Shown here in pieces: positions 36,557-48,300 of a stretch of DNA of 64,000 nt. Both the position numbers and the translations under genes were made by a program. The notes under the pieces were generated by a model, which had not been told where the DNA came from, did not search any database, and saw only the letters and a program-made list of their open reading frames with translations. Position 1 is the first letter of the stretch, and every line of letters starts with the position of its first letter. Source of the stretch: Streblospio benedicti (Eukaryota > Annelida > Polychaeta > Spionida > Spionidae); NCBI GenBank assembly GCA_019095985.1, contig CM032660.1:32841066-32905065 (forward strand), given 5' to 3'.

Positions 36557-36656
36557 NNNNNNNNNNNNNNNNNNNNNNNNNNNNNNNNNNNNNNNNNNNN
36601 NNNNNNNNNNNNNNNNNNNNNNNNNNNNNNNNNNNNNNNNNNNNNNNNNNNNNNNN
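36557..36656. other. Assembly gap (100 N)
   Basis: Exactly 100 N, a conventional gap of unknown size, between a corrupted copy and a clean copy of the same segment. Confidence 0.99.
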
Positions 36657-39600
36657 AACACGTGATTATATATTTGATTGGCCAAGGATCCAGAGGGTTA
36701 TATTTTAATTAAATTTTTTGACGTTTAGTCATTGGGTTTTGTTTTAACAAAGCTTTCTTTCCCCTGCAAAAAGAAAAAGAGGGGTTTTGGATCTTTTGAA
36801 AGTCTTTTTTCCGGAGCCCGAGAGGGAAAACTCTTTTGAATTTTTCGAAAATTTAGAAAGGGGGAATTTTTAAGGTTTAAGGGAAGTACCTTTGGGACCA
36901 AACATTTTTTAGGGGAAGGGAGAGGGGGGTTTTTAACAGCATGAGAGTTACAAAGATATGGTACGCAGTAAATATCAAAAACGAAAACCAATTTGCATTA
37001 TAAATACCTTCTGTTATGAGAGATGTTTTGCTGAGGATTTTCCGTTGATACTCAAAGTGTCACTCACAAACAACTATATATATAGGGAGAAATGATGATG
37101 CACAGCAATTGGTTCCGTTGTTTTTTTTTATTTCCCTGAGCACATCTCTGTTCGTGGGAACATTTAAGCTAAGGGCACAACGGGCCGTCCGACATTTCAA
37201 CGGAACAGATTTTTCCGTTCAAAAAGAATGTAGAATTATACAGCATCCTGGGTTCCTTCATTCATAATTCAAACAGAATTTACTAGATACCTATGGGAAC
37301 CATGTATCGGTGATGTGGAGACTTTGGTTGGTTTTCCAACAACTTCATCCTTAGATTGTCACGTGACCGCCATTTGGCCCGATGAATTTGCTGATAGCAA
37401 CAAAAGTTTCGCCAACATAACAGGTACATGGTTCCTAGATCTATAGGATCTATTAAATTCCTGTATGAGCTTGTTCGTTGTGTGTGTGTCTCTACGGCAG
37501 GTAATTAATACTGCCTAATGTGCTGGTTTAGTACAGCCTACCTACAGTCAGGCCACTGCTCAATAGACTATATTATTAAGTATAGTGGCAGAGTTAGCTA
37601 TTGTCTCCGTCCTGTCCAAAACAAATGTACATTCGCCGTGTTTTGACCACTGATCCCTACAGTCTCCATGAGTTTTTGGCGGTTGTGAATCAGTAGAGAG
37701 ACCGTGGCCTTGGCTTAACTGTACTACATTGGGTGAAGCAGGAAGTGAATTGTTATTGTATTTTTTCTAATGAAAAGTAAGACGGAATGAAATATTGCTA
37801 TGAAAAAAGGGGAAAAGAATGGTGTGTGGGATACGCAACTTTAAAGAAACACTAAATGTGTTCTGGGATTTTAGTTGTTATTGTTTAATTCATTTTGTTG
37901 TTGATAATGATGATAATGACCATGATCCACTAGAAGGCATTAATGTATATCTGAAACAATGGCTACGGATAGAACTGTGAAATCATATGACTGTTTGCCC
38001 CCTTATGGTTTATTCATATGCACGCGTGTATGTATTATATGGCTGAATATAATCTATTAAATGATGAAAACATTGTTGTTTCTGTTTAACTTCAACAACA
38101 TAGAATCCTATCCAATAATCTAGCATTCATTTAGAATCGCTTCTCGAAAATGAACCATTAATTATGATATACAATATACGGCAAAGGAGATATTTAGCAT
38201 CATACTTGTTCACAAACATCACATGCGTTTCTCATGTTAACATCTCACATCCAATTGTTCCTATTGCATTTGATGTGCTGCTATTAGTCAAGTGAGCCCT
38301 CTTATTATGTCAGTACTAATTATTACAATTAGGCCACATGATTAAGATAAAATAGTTAGATATTCAATAGCATCACATTACGAATTAATGTCATGAATCG
38401 TTTATTTTCTATAAAGTTTTCTAATGCCTATATGACTAACGTCATTTTTCCATTATTTGAATTATCGAACACAATATTGAATCCAGTAATTAATTAAATA
38501 GGGGAAATTATGTTATTTTCTATTAATAAATTGTTCTAGATAGGAGGCCTCAAGACGGTAAATAATCAATGCTATGAACTTCTAGTAATATTGATATTAA
38601 ACTGTATAAATTAAGAACCTTGTTCCCAGTGTGAAAAGTGAAATGAGTTGATAGAGCAAATTGATTAATTTATTTATGGTTTCATTTTTAAACAACTTAA
38701 TATTATTTACAATGGAATAAAATACACAGCTGAATTACCAATCACCATCCTTCCATGTACTCATTCAAAACACTAATTATGAAAGATGATATAATTGTGA
38801 TGTATATGTACGTCTCTCTCTCTTCCGTGCAACTTATTGTTTCCATTCAATCACCACTTATAATGATTTTGATAAATGAAATTTTTTATTATGTCATTCA
38901 CAAATTATTAATAGATAACTCTGATTAGTAAATGATTAAACTCCATTGCCATTACAATTTCTCGAATAAGAAAAATAACAATGCACGCACAGCAGTTCCA
39001 GAGGGCACAGTCGACGTAGACTGTATTTGAGAGGTTTGAGCATTATTTATACATATTAGCTATATACTCTGCATAGAATAATAGCCTCCATGTGCAAACC
39101 GTTTACAAAATGACTTCTTAACAACTTATTAAATTAGAACATCAAATAGAAATTGATTGATTACTGTATTAATCTATTTACTTACCTATTTATTCACATC
39201 TTTTTTTTACTTTATTTACTTATTTATTTATTTATTTGTGTATTTATTTCTTGATTGATTTATTTATATATTTATCTATTTATTTGATGTCTCAATATGG
39301 TATACGTATTATAAACACAGTAAATCTATTCATATAATCATTATAATCCTTGTTAAGTAGTTTTGACATTTGTGAGTCCATGCTGCTGTGTGCCACGTCA
39401 CCAACTTAACAAAGATACTTCCCTGATAACTATAAATCTATTCATGTACTAATCTATTTACATACCTATTAATTTACCTATTTATTTATGTTTGTATTTA
39501 TTTGATACTTGTGATAAACAAACCAAATGAAATCAAATGTGGTCCCGTCATGTGACATTAAAGACAGTTTACAATTATACGTGATATTATATTCTACGTA

Positions 39601-40335
39601 TATTTTGTTGTACACGTTTTCCTGATTAAATCTAATTTACTGTAAAACTAGAAACTAGAAATATTTGCACACGATTTAATTAGGCGAATTTCGTGGGTAG
39701 GTGCAAAAACGCAAACTTAAATAGTCAACAAACATTAATAGCCTAAGTAAAGTAGGACTAAAATCGCAAAATTAAATAGTTATAAATTAATTCATAGATG
39801 AAAAGTGCAAAATGTAATAGCCACGAAATATTCTAGTTTTACAGTAATCTGATATAGTGTCAATTTTAATTCATATTTTATTTACTGCTCCTAATACACG
39901 GAAACAAACTTCATGTGGCAGGAAGGCGCTGTTGTCAATTTTCCTAATAACTAGCCGTATATGAGACATTTGTTTGTAACGGTGTTATAATCCTTGTAAG
40001 TAGTTTTGACATTTGTGAGTCCATGCTGCTGTGTGCCACGTCACCAACTTAACAAAGATACTTCCCTGATGACTATAACAAGAGAAAGAGATTTGAAGGT
40101 TGAACTATAATGGTAATTTGAATTCCCCGCTGAGACGACACATTCAATAAGGAAAACAAAGTAATGTAATTATCTAAAATGTCGTAACTGTGACATGAGA
40201 AGAGCATGCAATGGTCTCAAGGTAATTAACAATGACAGCTTCACTATACAGGGACATCGGCTTGTGAGTATTATCACTGTGCGAAAGCGATCTACGTAAC
40301 TCCAGAGTTACGGTAGTCAATGATATGCATATAGC
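36657..40335. repeat. AT-rich segment, copy C of the ~3.4-kb duplication
   Basis: Clean from 36933 to 40335 and collinear with 31142-34556. 36657-36932 is homopolymer-rich and corresponds poorly to 30767-31141. The match ends at ATATAGC in both copies. Confidence 0.85.
39640..39844. mobile_element. MITE, TA-flanked family (copy 5)
   Basis: The best-preserved member, 205 bp. TA at 39638-39639 and 39845-39846. The ends CTGTAAAACTAGA and TCTAGTTTTACAG are perfect inverted copies. Confidence 0.85.
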
Positions 40336-41119
40336 GGAGCGGATTTTTCATTTTTATATGAGGTTAAGTTCTTAATAGCTTTGTATTTTTTGTTAGAAAC
40401 ACAGTACTTTGCACGTGTTATCTGAAAGCTGCATAATTTCGTTGAAAGTTTACTTGATGAGAGTATAAAGAGGATTTTAAAATTGTGTGGTGACTACCGT
40501 AGCTCCCGGGCCCGACTACCGTAACTCTGCATAGAAAAAATCATTGAATACTGCAGCTTAGCTTCTATTCTGTTGAATTAGAGGTCACGTTCGGAATTTT
40601 TATTGCAGATATTAACCATGGAAGGAAATTATATGTGCTACTAATGTAAAAATAATGAATCTAAAATAGAAGAGACATCCACATAACAGGGATATAATTT
40701 GCACACATTGTCACCTAAAATCGCGGCTCTAGTGGACTCCTAGCATAAATCAAAACACACAGATATAAGTCACACTGTAATGTTGATTTGAAGCATATAT
40801 ATCAACATTAATTATGTTTTGGATGTCTACGTATCTTCAGAGTTACGGTAGTCACGTGAGTGAGTTACGGTAATCATTTGTGTGAGTTACAGTAGTCACT
40901 TAGGTGGTTGGTTCCAAAATATGTCATAATACATTTATTATACATTAAAACTACATGCTCTCTAGAATCAATACGCTAAAATGTAAACCTGCAGCATGTG
41001 GTATCATGATATAAGTGCACAGAATAAGCACAATAGTGGAGTTTCTAACGTGAAGCGGGCGCTGTTGGCGTCGCCATTTTTGCTGAGTTACGGTAGTCGT
41101 TTTGGGAGTTACGTTGGCC
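40303..41119. repeat. Cluster of GAGTTACGGTAGTC motifs
   Basis: Plus orientation at 40305-40318, 40840-40853, 40862-40875 (one mismatch), 40884-40897 (one mismatch), 41085-41098 and a degenerate one at 41106. Minus orientation at 40492-40505 (one mismatch) and 40514-40527. The pair 40514-40529 / 40838-40853 is a perfect 16-bp inverted repeat bounding 340 bp. Non-coding, 1.2-2 kb upstream of the GPCR first exon. Confidence 0.7.
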
Positions 41120-42350
41120 GCTTCCGGTGGAGGTGGAGATTTGAGAAAATGTGGAGGCACAAGAGTATATGGGGGCCATTGGGGGATTATGAATAAAGGT
41201 AAGGTGGGGGGTGGGGCTTGACTTGAGGGATAGAGCTTGAGAGTCTTTTTGGGCGGAGGAAGAGGAAAGAGGGTAGGTTCGTGCGCGTGAGGGAAGGGGG
41301 CTTGAAACCGCGTGTGGGGGTTGGGGGAGGGGGGCGCGGTGCTTACCCCGCAGGATCCATCACTGAGAGAGAAGGAGCGTACAAGGGCTCGATGAATCAC
41401 ACATCCCCAATCTGGGGTCTTATTTCCCACACCCCTCTTTTTGGCTTTTTTCACACATTCCACCATCTTTCAGCCGCCCACCATTTTGCAATTCCTTCTT
41501 TTTTATCCCTTCACTCTGCATCCCGCTTTCCCGCCCTCTTTCCCTACATCGCTCTTCCTGACACCTCCACTAGCTCCACCCCGATATTTGCATCCCCTCT
41601 CGTATGACGTTTAAACCTAGGGCACACCTAGCAGTACTGCCTCTCTACTACCAAAAACTCGTGGACGTCGTATGCATCAGTGCGATTACAGTACGTTGAA
41701 AGTACGTTTCTTTACACGGAACTGAGTCAGTAGCAAAAGTTTGACATGCCAAATTTCCCCTATCAATCATTTCAGTAGTGCGGATTCAGTATGTAGGCCG
41801 TACGTCACAACTTGCCGTAGACACTCATACATGGAAATACCATGCAGTCACAATGTCTGTCCGCACTGCCGGCTGTACCTCTAGCTTTAATAATACGAAA
41901 AAAAAGCCCTAGATCTAACCGCGGAAATTCTATGGTTGCCATGTGCGTGCATGCAACAGTCTAAAGACAACGGCGTCAGTAAATTAAGCGCATTTAATGC
42001 AGATGGCGGATTGAATAGCAGCCGTATAAATATAGTTGGTTTTCTTTCACTCATGTAATGAACAGAGTACGTCATATACGAGTCCACTTCTTATGTTGAG
42101 ATGTACGCGGTGTCTCACTGATGCACTCTTGATGGGCTAGCGTTTCAAATATCAACTTATTATTTATAGTAGACTTTGCAGCCTTGAAAAGACAATTAAG
42201 GACAACTAACCGCTCAAAAAAGAAACTCGATGCATCAGGCATGAATGAAATGCACATAGTTAACATTTGACAAAAAATAAACAAAGGACATAAATACACG
42301 TAAAGATGTAATTTTAATTTTGAAAAAAAAAAAAGAAGTACAGATAGAAA
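41120..42350. other. GC-richer stretch upstream of the GPCR gene
   Basis: 41120-41600 is pyrimidine/purine-skewed and GC-richer than its surroundings, with overlapping open frames on both strands and no recognisable protein. It could include the GPCR promoter. No TATA box or other element can be assigned with confidence. Confidence 0.4.
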
Positions 42351-45300
42351 ATGGACGCGACGACGTCAGGACAATTCGACATTGTGACAGATCGGCCGTC
42401 GACGCAGGATGTTTCGACACAGGACTTTTCGCTTGAAGTCAGCAATGTTACGGACATAAGTGAAGACCTTAAATCAATCGGTTGGGGCGTCTATTTCACT
42501 GTGTCAACGGTGGTCATCATTTGTGGTGAGTAAAGTTCATTCAGTACTGGTTGTATTACTGTGTCAAAATATTTGTTTATCTACCTGGGGAAACAGGTCT
42601 GTCCTGTTTAACCGTAAGGAAACAGGCAAATCAATCTTTAACATCAATTCTTTTCTAACATCATATGACAACACCCTACATTACAAACATTAGTAGACAG
42701 ATGATTAGGGATGTGCAGCATCATTGAAAGTTCATTTCTAACAACGAACATTTATAAATGATCACCAAATAATAAATTTATTTTACTATATTGAAACTTT
42801 TCTTTAGAATTAAAATGTAAAATATCATTAGTTTCAAAAAGTAATTAAAATTTTGTGGTTAATATCTTATGGTATATTTTTACACTTCATTTAGCCATGC
42901 ACCAACTACGGCTTTGTATCATTTCATCTTAGAACCTATATCTTGTGATTAATTACAGTCGTAATTAATTAATTTTTCAATTTATTACGTACATGTTTTA
43001 TATAGATCCCTGGTGCCATTTTGTTAAGTATTAATTTAATCATTTAATTATAGTAAATACCACAAAACACTCTGTATTTTTTCTTATGGGATGGGGTTAA
43101 AAAAAAGTCCATACAATTTCATCAAAACCCCCAACACTATAAAATGGTAATTATAATCAAAATATGTAAATACATATATTGCTGTACAGAAGGTATTTTT
43201 AAGGGAATTATTAATGTTATTTTAAGCTTTTAATAAACTTTTAATGAAACACGGATGGGAACTCAATGTTGACAAACATGATGTCGGGGTACATTTCACG
43301 AAACCTGTGTAGAGAAATGTAGGATTTGACCACGAGATTGGACTGTCAATCAGACGTCAGCATGCTCAATTTTCCGATTGACACGACAATCGAGTGGTCA
43401 AATACCGTTCTATCATGACTAAAATCCACACTAAATGAGTGTCTGATTCGTTTTTATTTTAAAGTAAATCATATCATATCATCTCATTGCCATTTTGACC
43501 ATGCGACGTCAGCGGCTGTATAGAAAATGTGACGGTACTAGTCTAGTTTAGACGTACTTTTTGGCGTATTTTCGAAATTATCCACTATAAAAAGATTTGT
43601 GAATGATAAAAGACCAATATGCAATTGCTTTGACATCACGAAATAATAAATCCAACAACTATAAGTTTGTCAAATATTAGTTGGAAGTCGGAAGATGTGT
43701 CAACATGTTTACTGTGCTGATTTCCGCGCATGCGCGTTACAGTCCTTAGTAACGTGCAGTCAATCATTAGCAACGTGTAAATCATATAATTGAGCACGCT
43801 GGTCGACCAATCAGCGTGGGTTATTGGCGGTGATTTATGCATGCAATGATAGAATGATTGATTATGAAGCGGGGATATTTATGTATTGATGCTTACATAT
43901 TGAAGAAATATACCATGTTTAGTAGTTAGTCAGGGTGCCAGGTAGCCTATCCCTTTTTTGTCAGTTATAGTTTTTTTCTCACTTGATCCTGTTTGTAGGG
44001 TGTCTTGGGATCACCAATTGACCTGGTGGACTTTTGGCACCCTGTAGCATTTCTCGTTATTCAAGATGGCCGCCGCAATGACCGCCAGAATACATAAATG
44101 GCTCTAACTCCCTTAATATACAACATAGAAAGATGATATTAATGTCATTTAATAGGTTTTTATGGTCAAGGAATTCAATAAAAGCAATAATAGTTCACTA
44201 AGATTGATACATTTTAAGATAACTTACATAGCCACTGTAAAGCATGTCAATACATGCACATTACCCGCGACACAATATTACACATGGGATATGAATGTTG
44301 AAAATTATAAATCACTCGTAGAAATGTTGCATGATATTCTGAGTTCATTATGATTAGAATATGATTAATATAAAAACATCTAAATCTACCATCTTGATCT
44401 CTATTTGATATTCAGATGATTGAAACAAAACGATCTCGGGAAAATGATATCTATAGAGTTTTCATTCTATTACACTTTGTATCACCTATGGCTCATAACA
44501 AGGAAGAAGACAAACCTCAATGTATTTTGAAATTTAAGTACAACTGCAATTTGAATGAAAAGTTGAGCCAAATTCTTGAAGCTAGCCATGAAAGAGGCAG
44601 TAGAATTTATACCTTAATTCAGGTTAGTGAGGAAAATGGTGATCAACTTGCTCAGGAATTAAAATCTGGACTCACCAAAGATCCAACCTTTACATTCTAT
44701 TACCACAGGACATGCAAAAGAAGCAAGTATTGTCATCCTAAGTCATGAAAAAGAACTTCTTCAGAAGAATTAGCTCAAACATCACATCCAAAATAGAATA
44801 AAACGTTCTGCACATATACACTTTGCTAAAAGTCTGAATGATGCCAGTCTGTTTTGTGGTAAATCATGTAAATTAAAGACAGAATGTAAGAAGAATACCA
44901 AAGTAAATGGAATAAAAAGCAAATATATGTTTAGTACAAAGCAATTCATTTCAGATAAGAATGTGCATGACGTATTCATCGAGAAATGTAACATGCGAAT
45001 TGGATACATGGGGAAAATTGTTCTTATTAGGATATTTGATGTAAAGATCTCGTCGCTGCAGAAGCATGATATCATGTTGACTGTAAGGCCAGGTTTAAAA
45101 GATGGGGAAATTATCATATCCCATCTGAATCTCAAGTTGCAACAGCCATTCTAACCATATGGCTATACCATTTCAAATGAAGTGAAACAAATGGATGAAG
45201 AAATGAGGAAATTACCATCATGCTTCAAGAATTGTATATGAACTTTGGTGGTGTCACGAAGTCCAAGTATGAACTCATCAATGCTTTCAAGCATTATTTC

Positions 45301-48300
45301 AAAGATACAATCGTGGTTATGTTTGTTTCAGGCTTTGCAAAATTAGTCCTCTTCCATGATAAAGCTGCTGCCATGTTAAAGATGGTGAAAGATGAGGATG
45401 ATTATGATAATTTACAATCTTCAATGAACAAATTAGAAACGCAAATCAAAAATGAAGTAAAATAAATGCCGTTTGATATGGGGACATATGACAAACATTT
45501 ATCAATGGACACAGTCAACGATTACTATCCTGAGAGTTTTTTAGACACATTGTCACCGGGATTTGGAGGCACATTGCAAGTCGCTATGATTGGCAATATG
45601 ATAAGTGCTAAGATAAAAGGTCATTATACTCCCTTGCAAATTGTTTTGGAATTCTTTTTGGGGTTAAAACGTCAAAAGATAAAATCAATCTACATTCATT
45701 TGGTGTAACATGTTCGTATGATGAGATGCATAGATTCAGAAAATCATCAGCAATAGCCGCATTTCTGAAAACAAATTAATAAGAAATTTCTACACCAGCA
45801 CCTTCTCTACAGCAATTTGTCATTGACAACTTTGACTACAATGTTACACATGCCTTAGCTATGATAACATTTCAACCATCAGAACAAAATGATATTTCAT
45901 ATGAGGAGAGGATTAGTAGAGTAAAGAAAGATGACATGTCAAAGACTATTTGATCTTATGGAACTAATGAGGATGACGGCATCTTAACAATACGTGAATA
46001 TACTGGTCAGAAACACCCAGTACCACCACAAATCCCATTACCTGAACCATGTGTTGATTTCCTAGCACGCCAAGAAGCATGCTACACATTTGCAGAATCT
46101 ATTGACTTGAATTCTTCCAAGATATGAAATGAAGGTGAAATACCAGAGTTAGCAAAAATGGATATATGACACGACGGTGTCGCGAAGCAAGGTGTTACCA
46201 TTCCTCCCAGGTCAGCAGTAGCATATAAACCACTGATCAATGCAAAACCTTCAGATGCATCAACTGTGCTAACAAGTCGTCATGACAAGTCGTCCAGAAG
46301 TCGTCATGCTATTGATATCAATGCCTCTACCACGAAGAACTTTTCAATAGTACCTGGCCTCTTAACTGCTCATGCACTAAGTGGATGTGATACTGTTGCA
46401 AGCTATTTTGGTATAGGAAACGACACAGCACTGAAAGTGTTGCAATTAAATAACTTGAGTCTCTCTCTGATAGGAGATACCAATCTAACCATGCTGCAAT
46501 ATAGCACAATGGTCACAGAGGCAGAGAATTTCATTTTAGCATGTTATAATCTGTCATCTGCCCGAAATTTAACAGGAGCTAGAAAATTGTCATGGAGAAC
46601 AAAGATAGCTAGAATTATATCTGAATCTCCAAAGTTGTGTTCACTACCACCTACATCAGAGGCATTTTATCAAAATGCTCTCAGAGCACACCTGCAAGTT
46701 TGCATATGGAAACATGCTTTGGATCCTGATATCCCAGTGCTTGATCCTGAACAACATGGCTGGACTCGCATTAGTTCAGCGCTATCAGCAACTGTAGTTG
46801 TTAAAGGTGTGTTCTTGACACCACCTGAACTATTGCCAGTCATCAAATGTGGAAGTGGGAAGTCTGGATCATCCACCGAGAACACTCCGTGTAAATTCCA
46901 TAGTTGCACATGCTACAATGCAAACGTATCATGCAGTTTATTTTGTGTATGTCTAGAGGATCAAAAATGCTGCAACCCAAATACAATACATTGACACCGT
47001 TTATGATACAAATACATCTTCACTTCTCTATGTTCTACATGTCATCATGTAGCATTGGAGCCTTGTTAAAGGATACTGCTATATGAAGCCTGATTGATTG
47101 TTGATCATAATGATATTGTTACCTGCGTGTATCTTTTAACTTTTCCAAGAGCAATAGCAAATTACATTGTGAGGATTGTCTCAAACTAAATGTGTTATGT
47201 CTTTATTGAATTCCTTGACCACAAAACATTAAATGACACCAATATCATCTTTCTATGTTGTATATTTTCTTTGCTCATATCGCATGTGTGGTTTTGTACA
47301 TTTATGGAGATGTTTTATAGTGACTGTGCAAGTTTTCTTGAAATATATTACCCTTATTAAGTTTTTATTGCTTTTATTGGATTCTTTGACCGTAAAAACC
47401 TAATAAATGACATTAATATCATCTTTCTATGTTGTATATTAAGGGAGTTAGAGCCATTTATGTATTCTGGCGGCCATCTTGAATAACGAGAAATGCTACA
47501 GGGTGCCAAAAGTCCACCAGGTCAATTGGTGATCCCAAGACACCCTACTAACAGGATCAAGCGAGAAAAAAAACTATAACTGACAAAAAAGGGGTAGGCT
47601 AAAAATCACTGTTTGGCAACCTAAGTGGTATATCTGTTAATTCACGGCCCGAATTTGTGCAATATTTTTTTTTCTTAGGGGGCGCTGCACTGATGCTGCC
47701 CTGGGAACGACGTACAATAATTTCATTGTTTTAATACCTATTCCAGTACTTTCTCTTTGCAGTCATTCCATGACATGATATTCAACACCCGTTTATGTAT
47801 GAAAATAATTTCAGAATAACCTGGTACATTAGCACATGGATTGATCATAATGTTGAAAATGCAAGAGCACTCATCCTTCATTTGATACTGAGGTGGTCTA
47901 GACCTATCGTATTAGTTTGAACGTTCTTTTATGTGTATTTTTACAATTGTGAACGCTAATTTTTCGTAGTATTTTGTTTCACTTGTGCTTGTGACTGTGG
48001 AAAAAACATGATCTTTTAAAACCATGATTGTGAATTTATTCAACACATGATGGCGGTTACAACCTTGTTATGTAATACCTGCATTTGTCAACTCTCTCAT
48101 CTGGCCAATTCCAGCGGAGTGCTTCTCACAAAACAAAACCAATCCAACATTTTATTACTGGCTATTGGGGTATCAACAGGCTGTAACCAGTAGCGACTGG
48201 TCATTGGTGTGTATTGACCATCTTATGTAATACCTGCANNNNNNNNNNNNNNNNNNNNNNNNNNNNNNNNNNNNNNNNNNNNNNNNNNNNNNNNNNNNNN

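Noticed and set aside
40951-41607. Overlapping frames of 171 (minus) and 108 (plus) residues
   Set aside because: Skewed purine/pyrimidine composition keeps both strands open; no motif, splice pattern or family resemblance.
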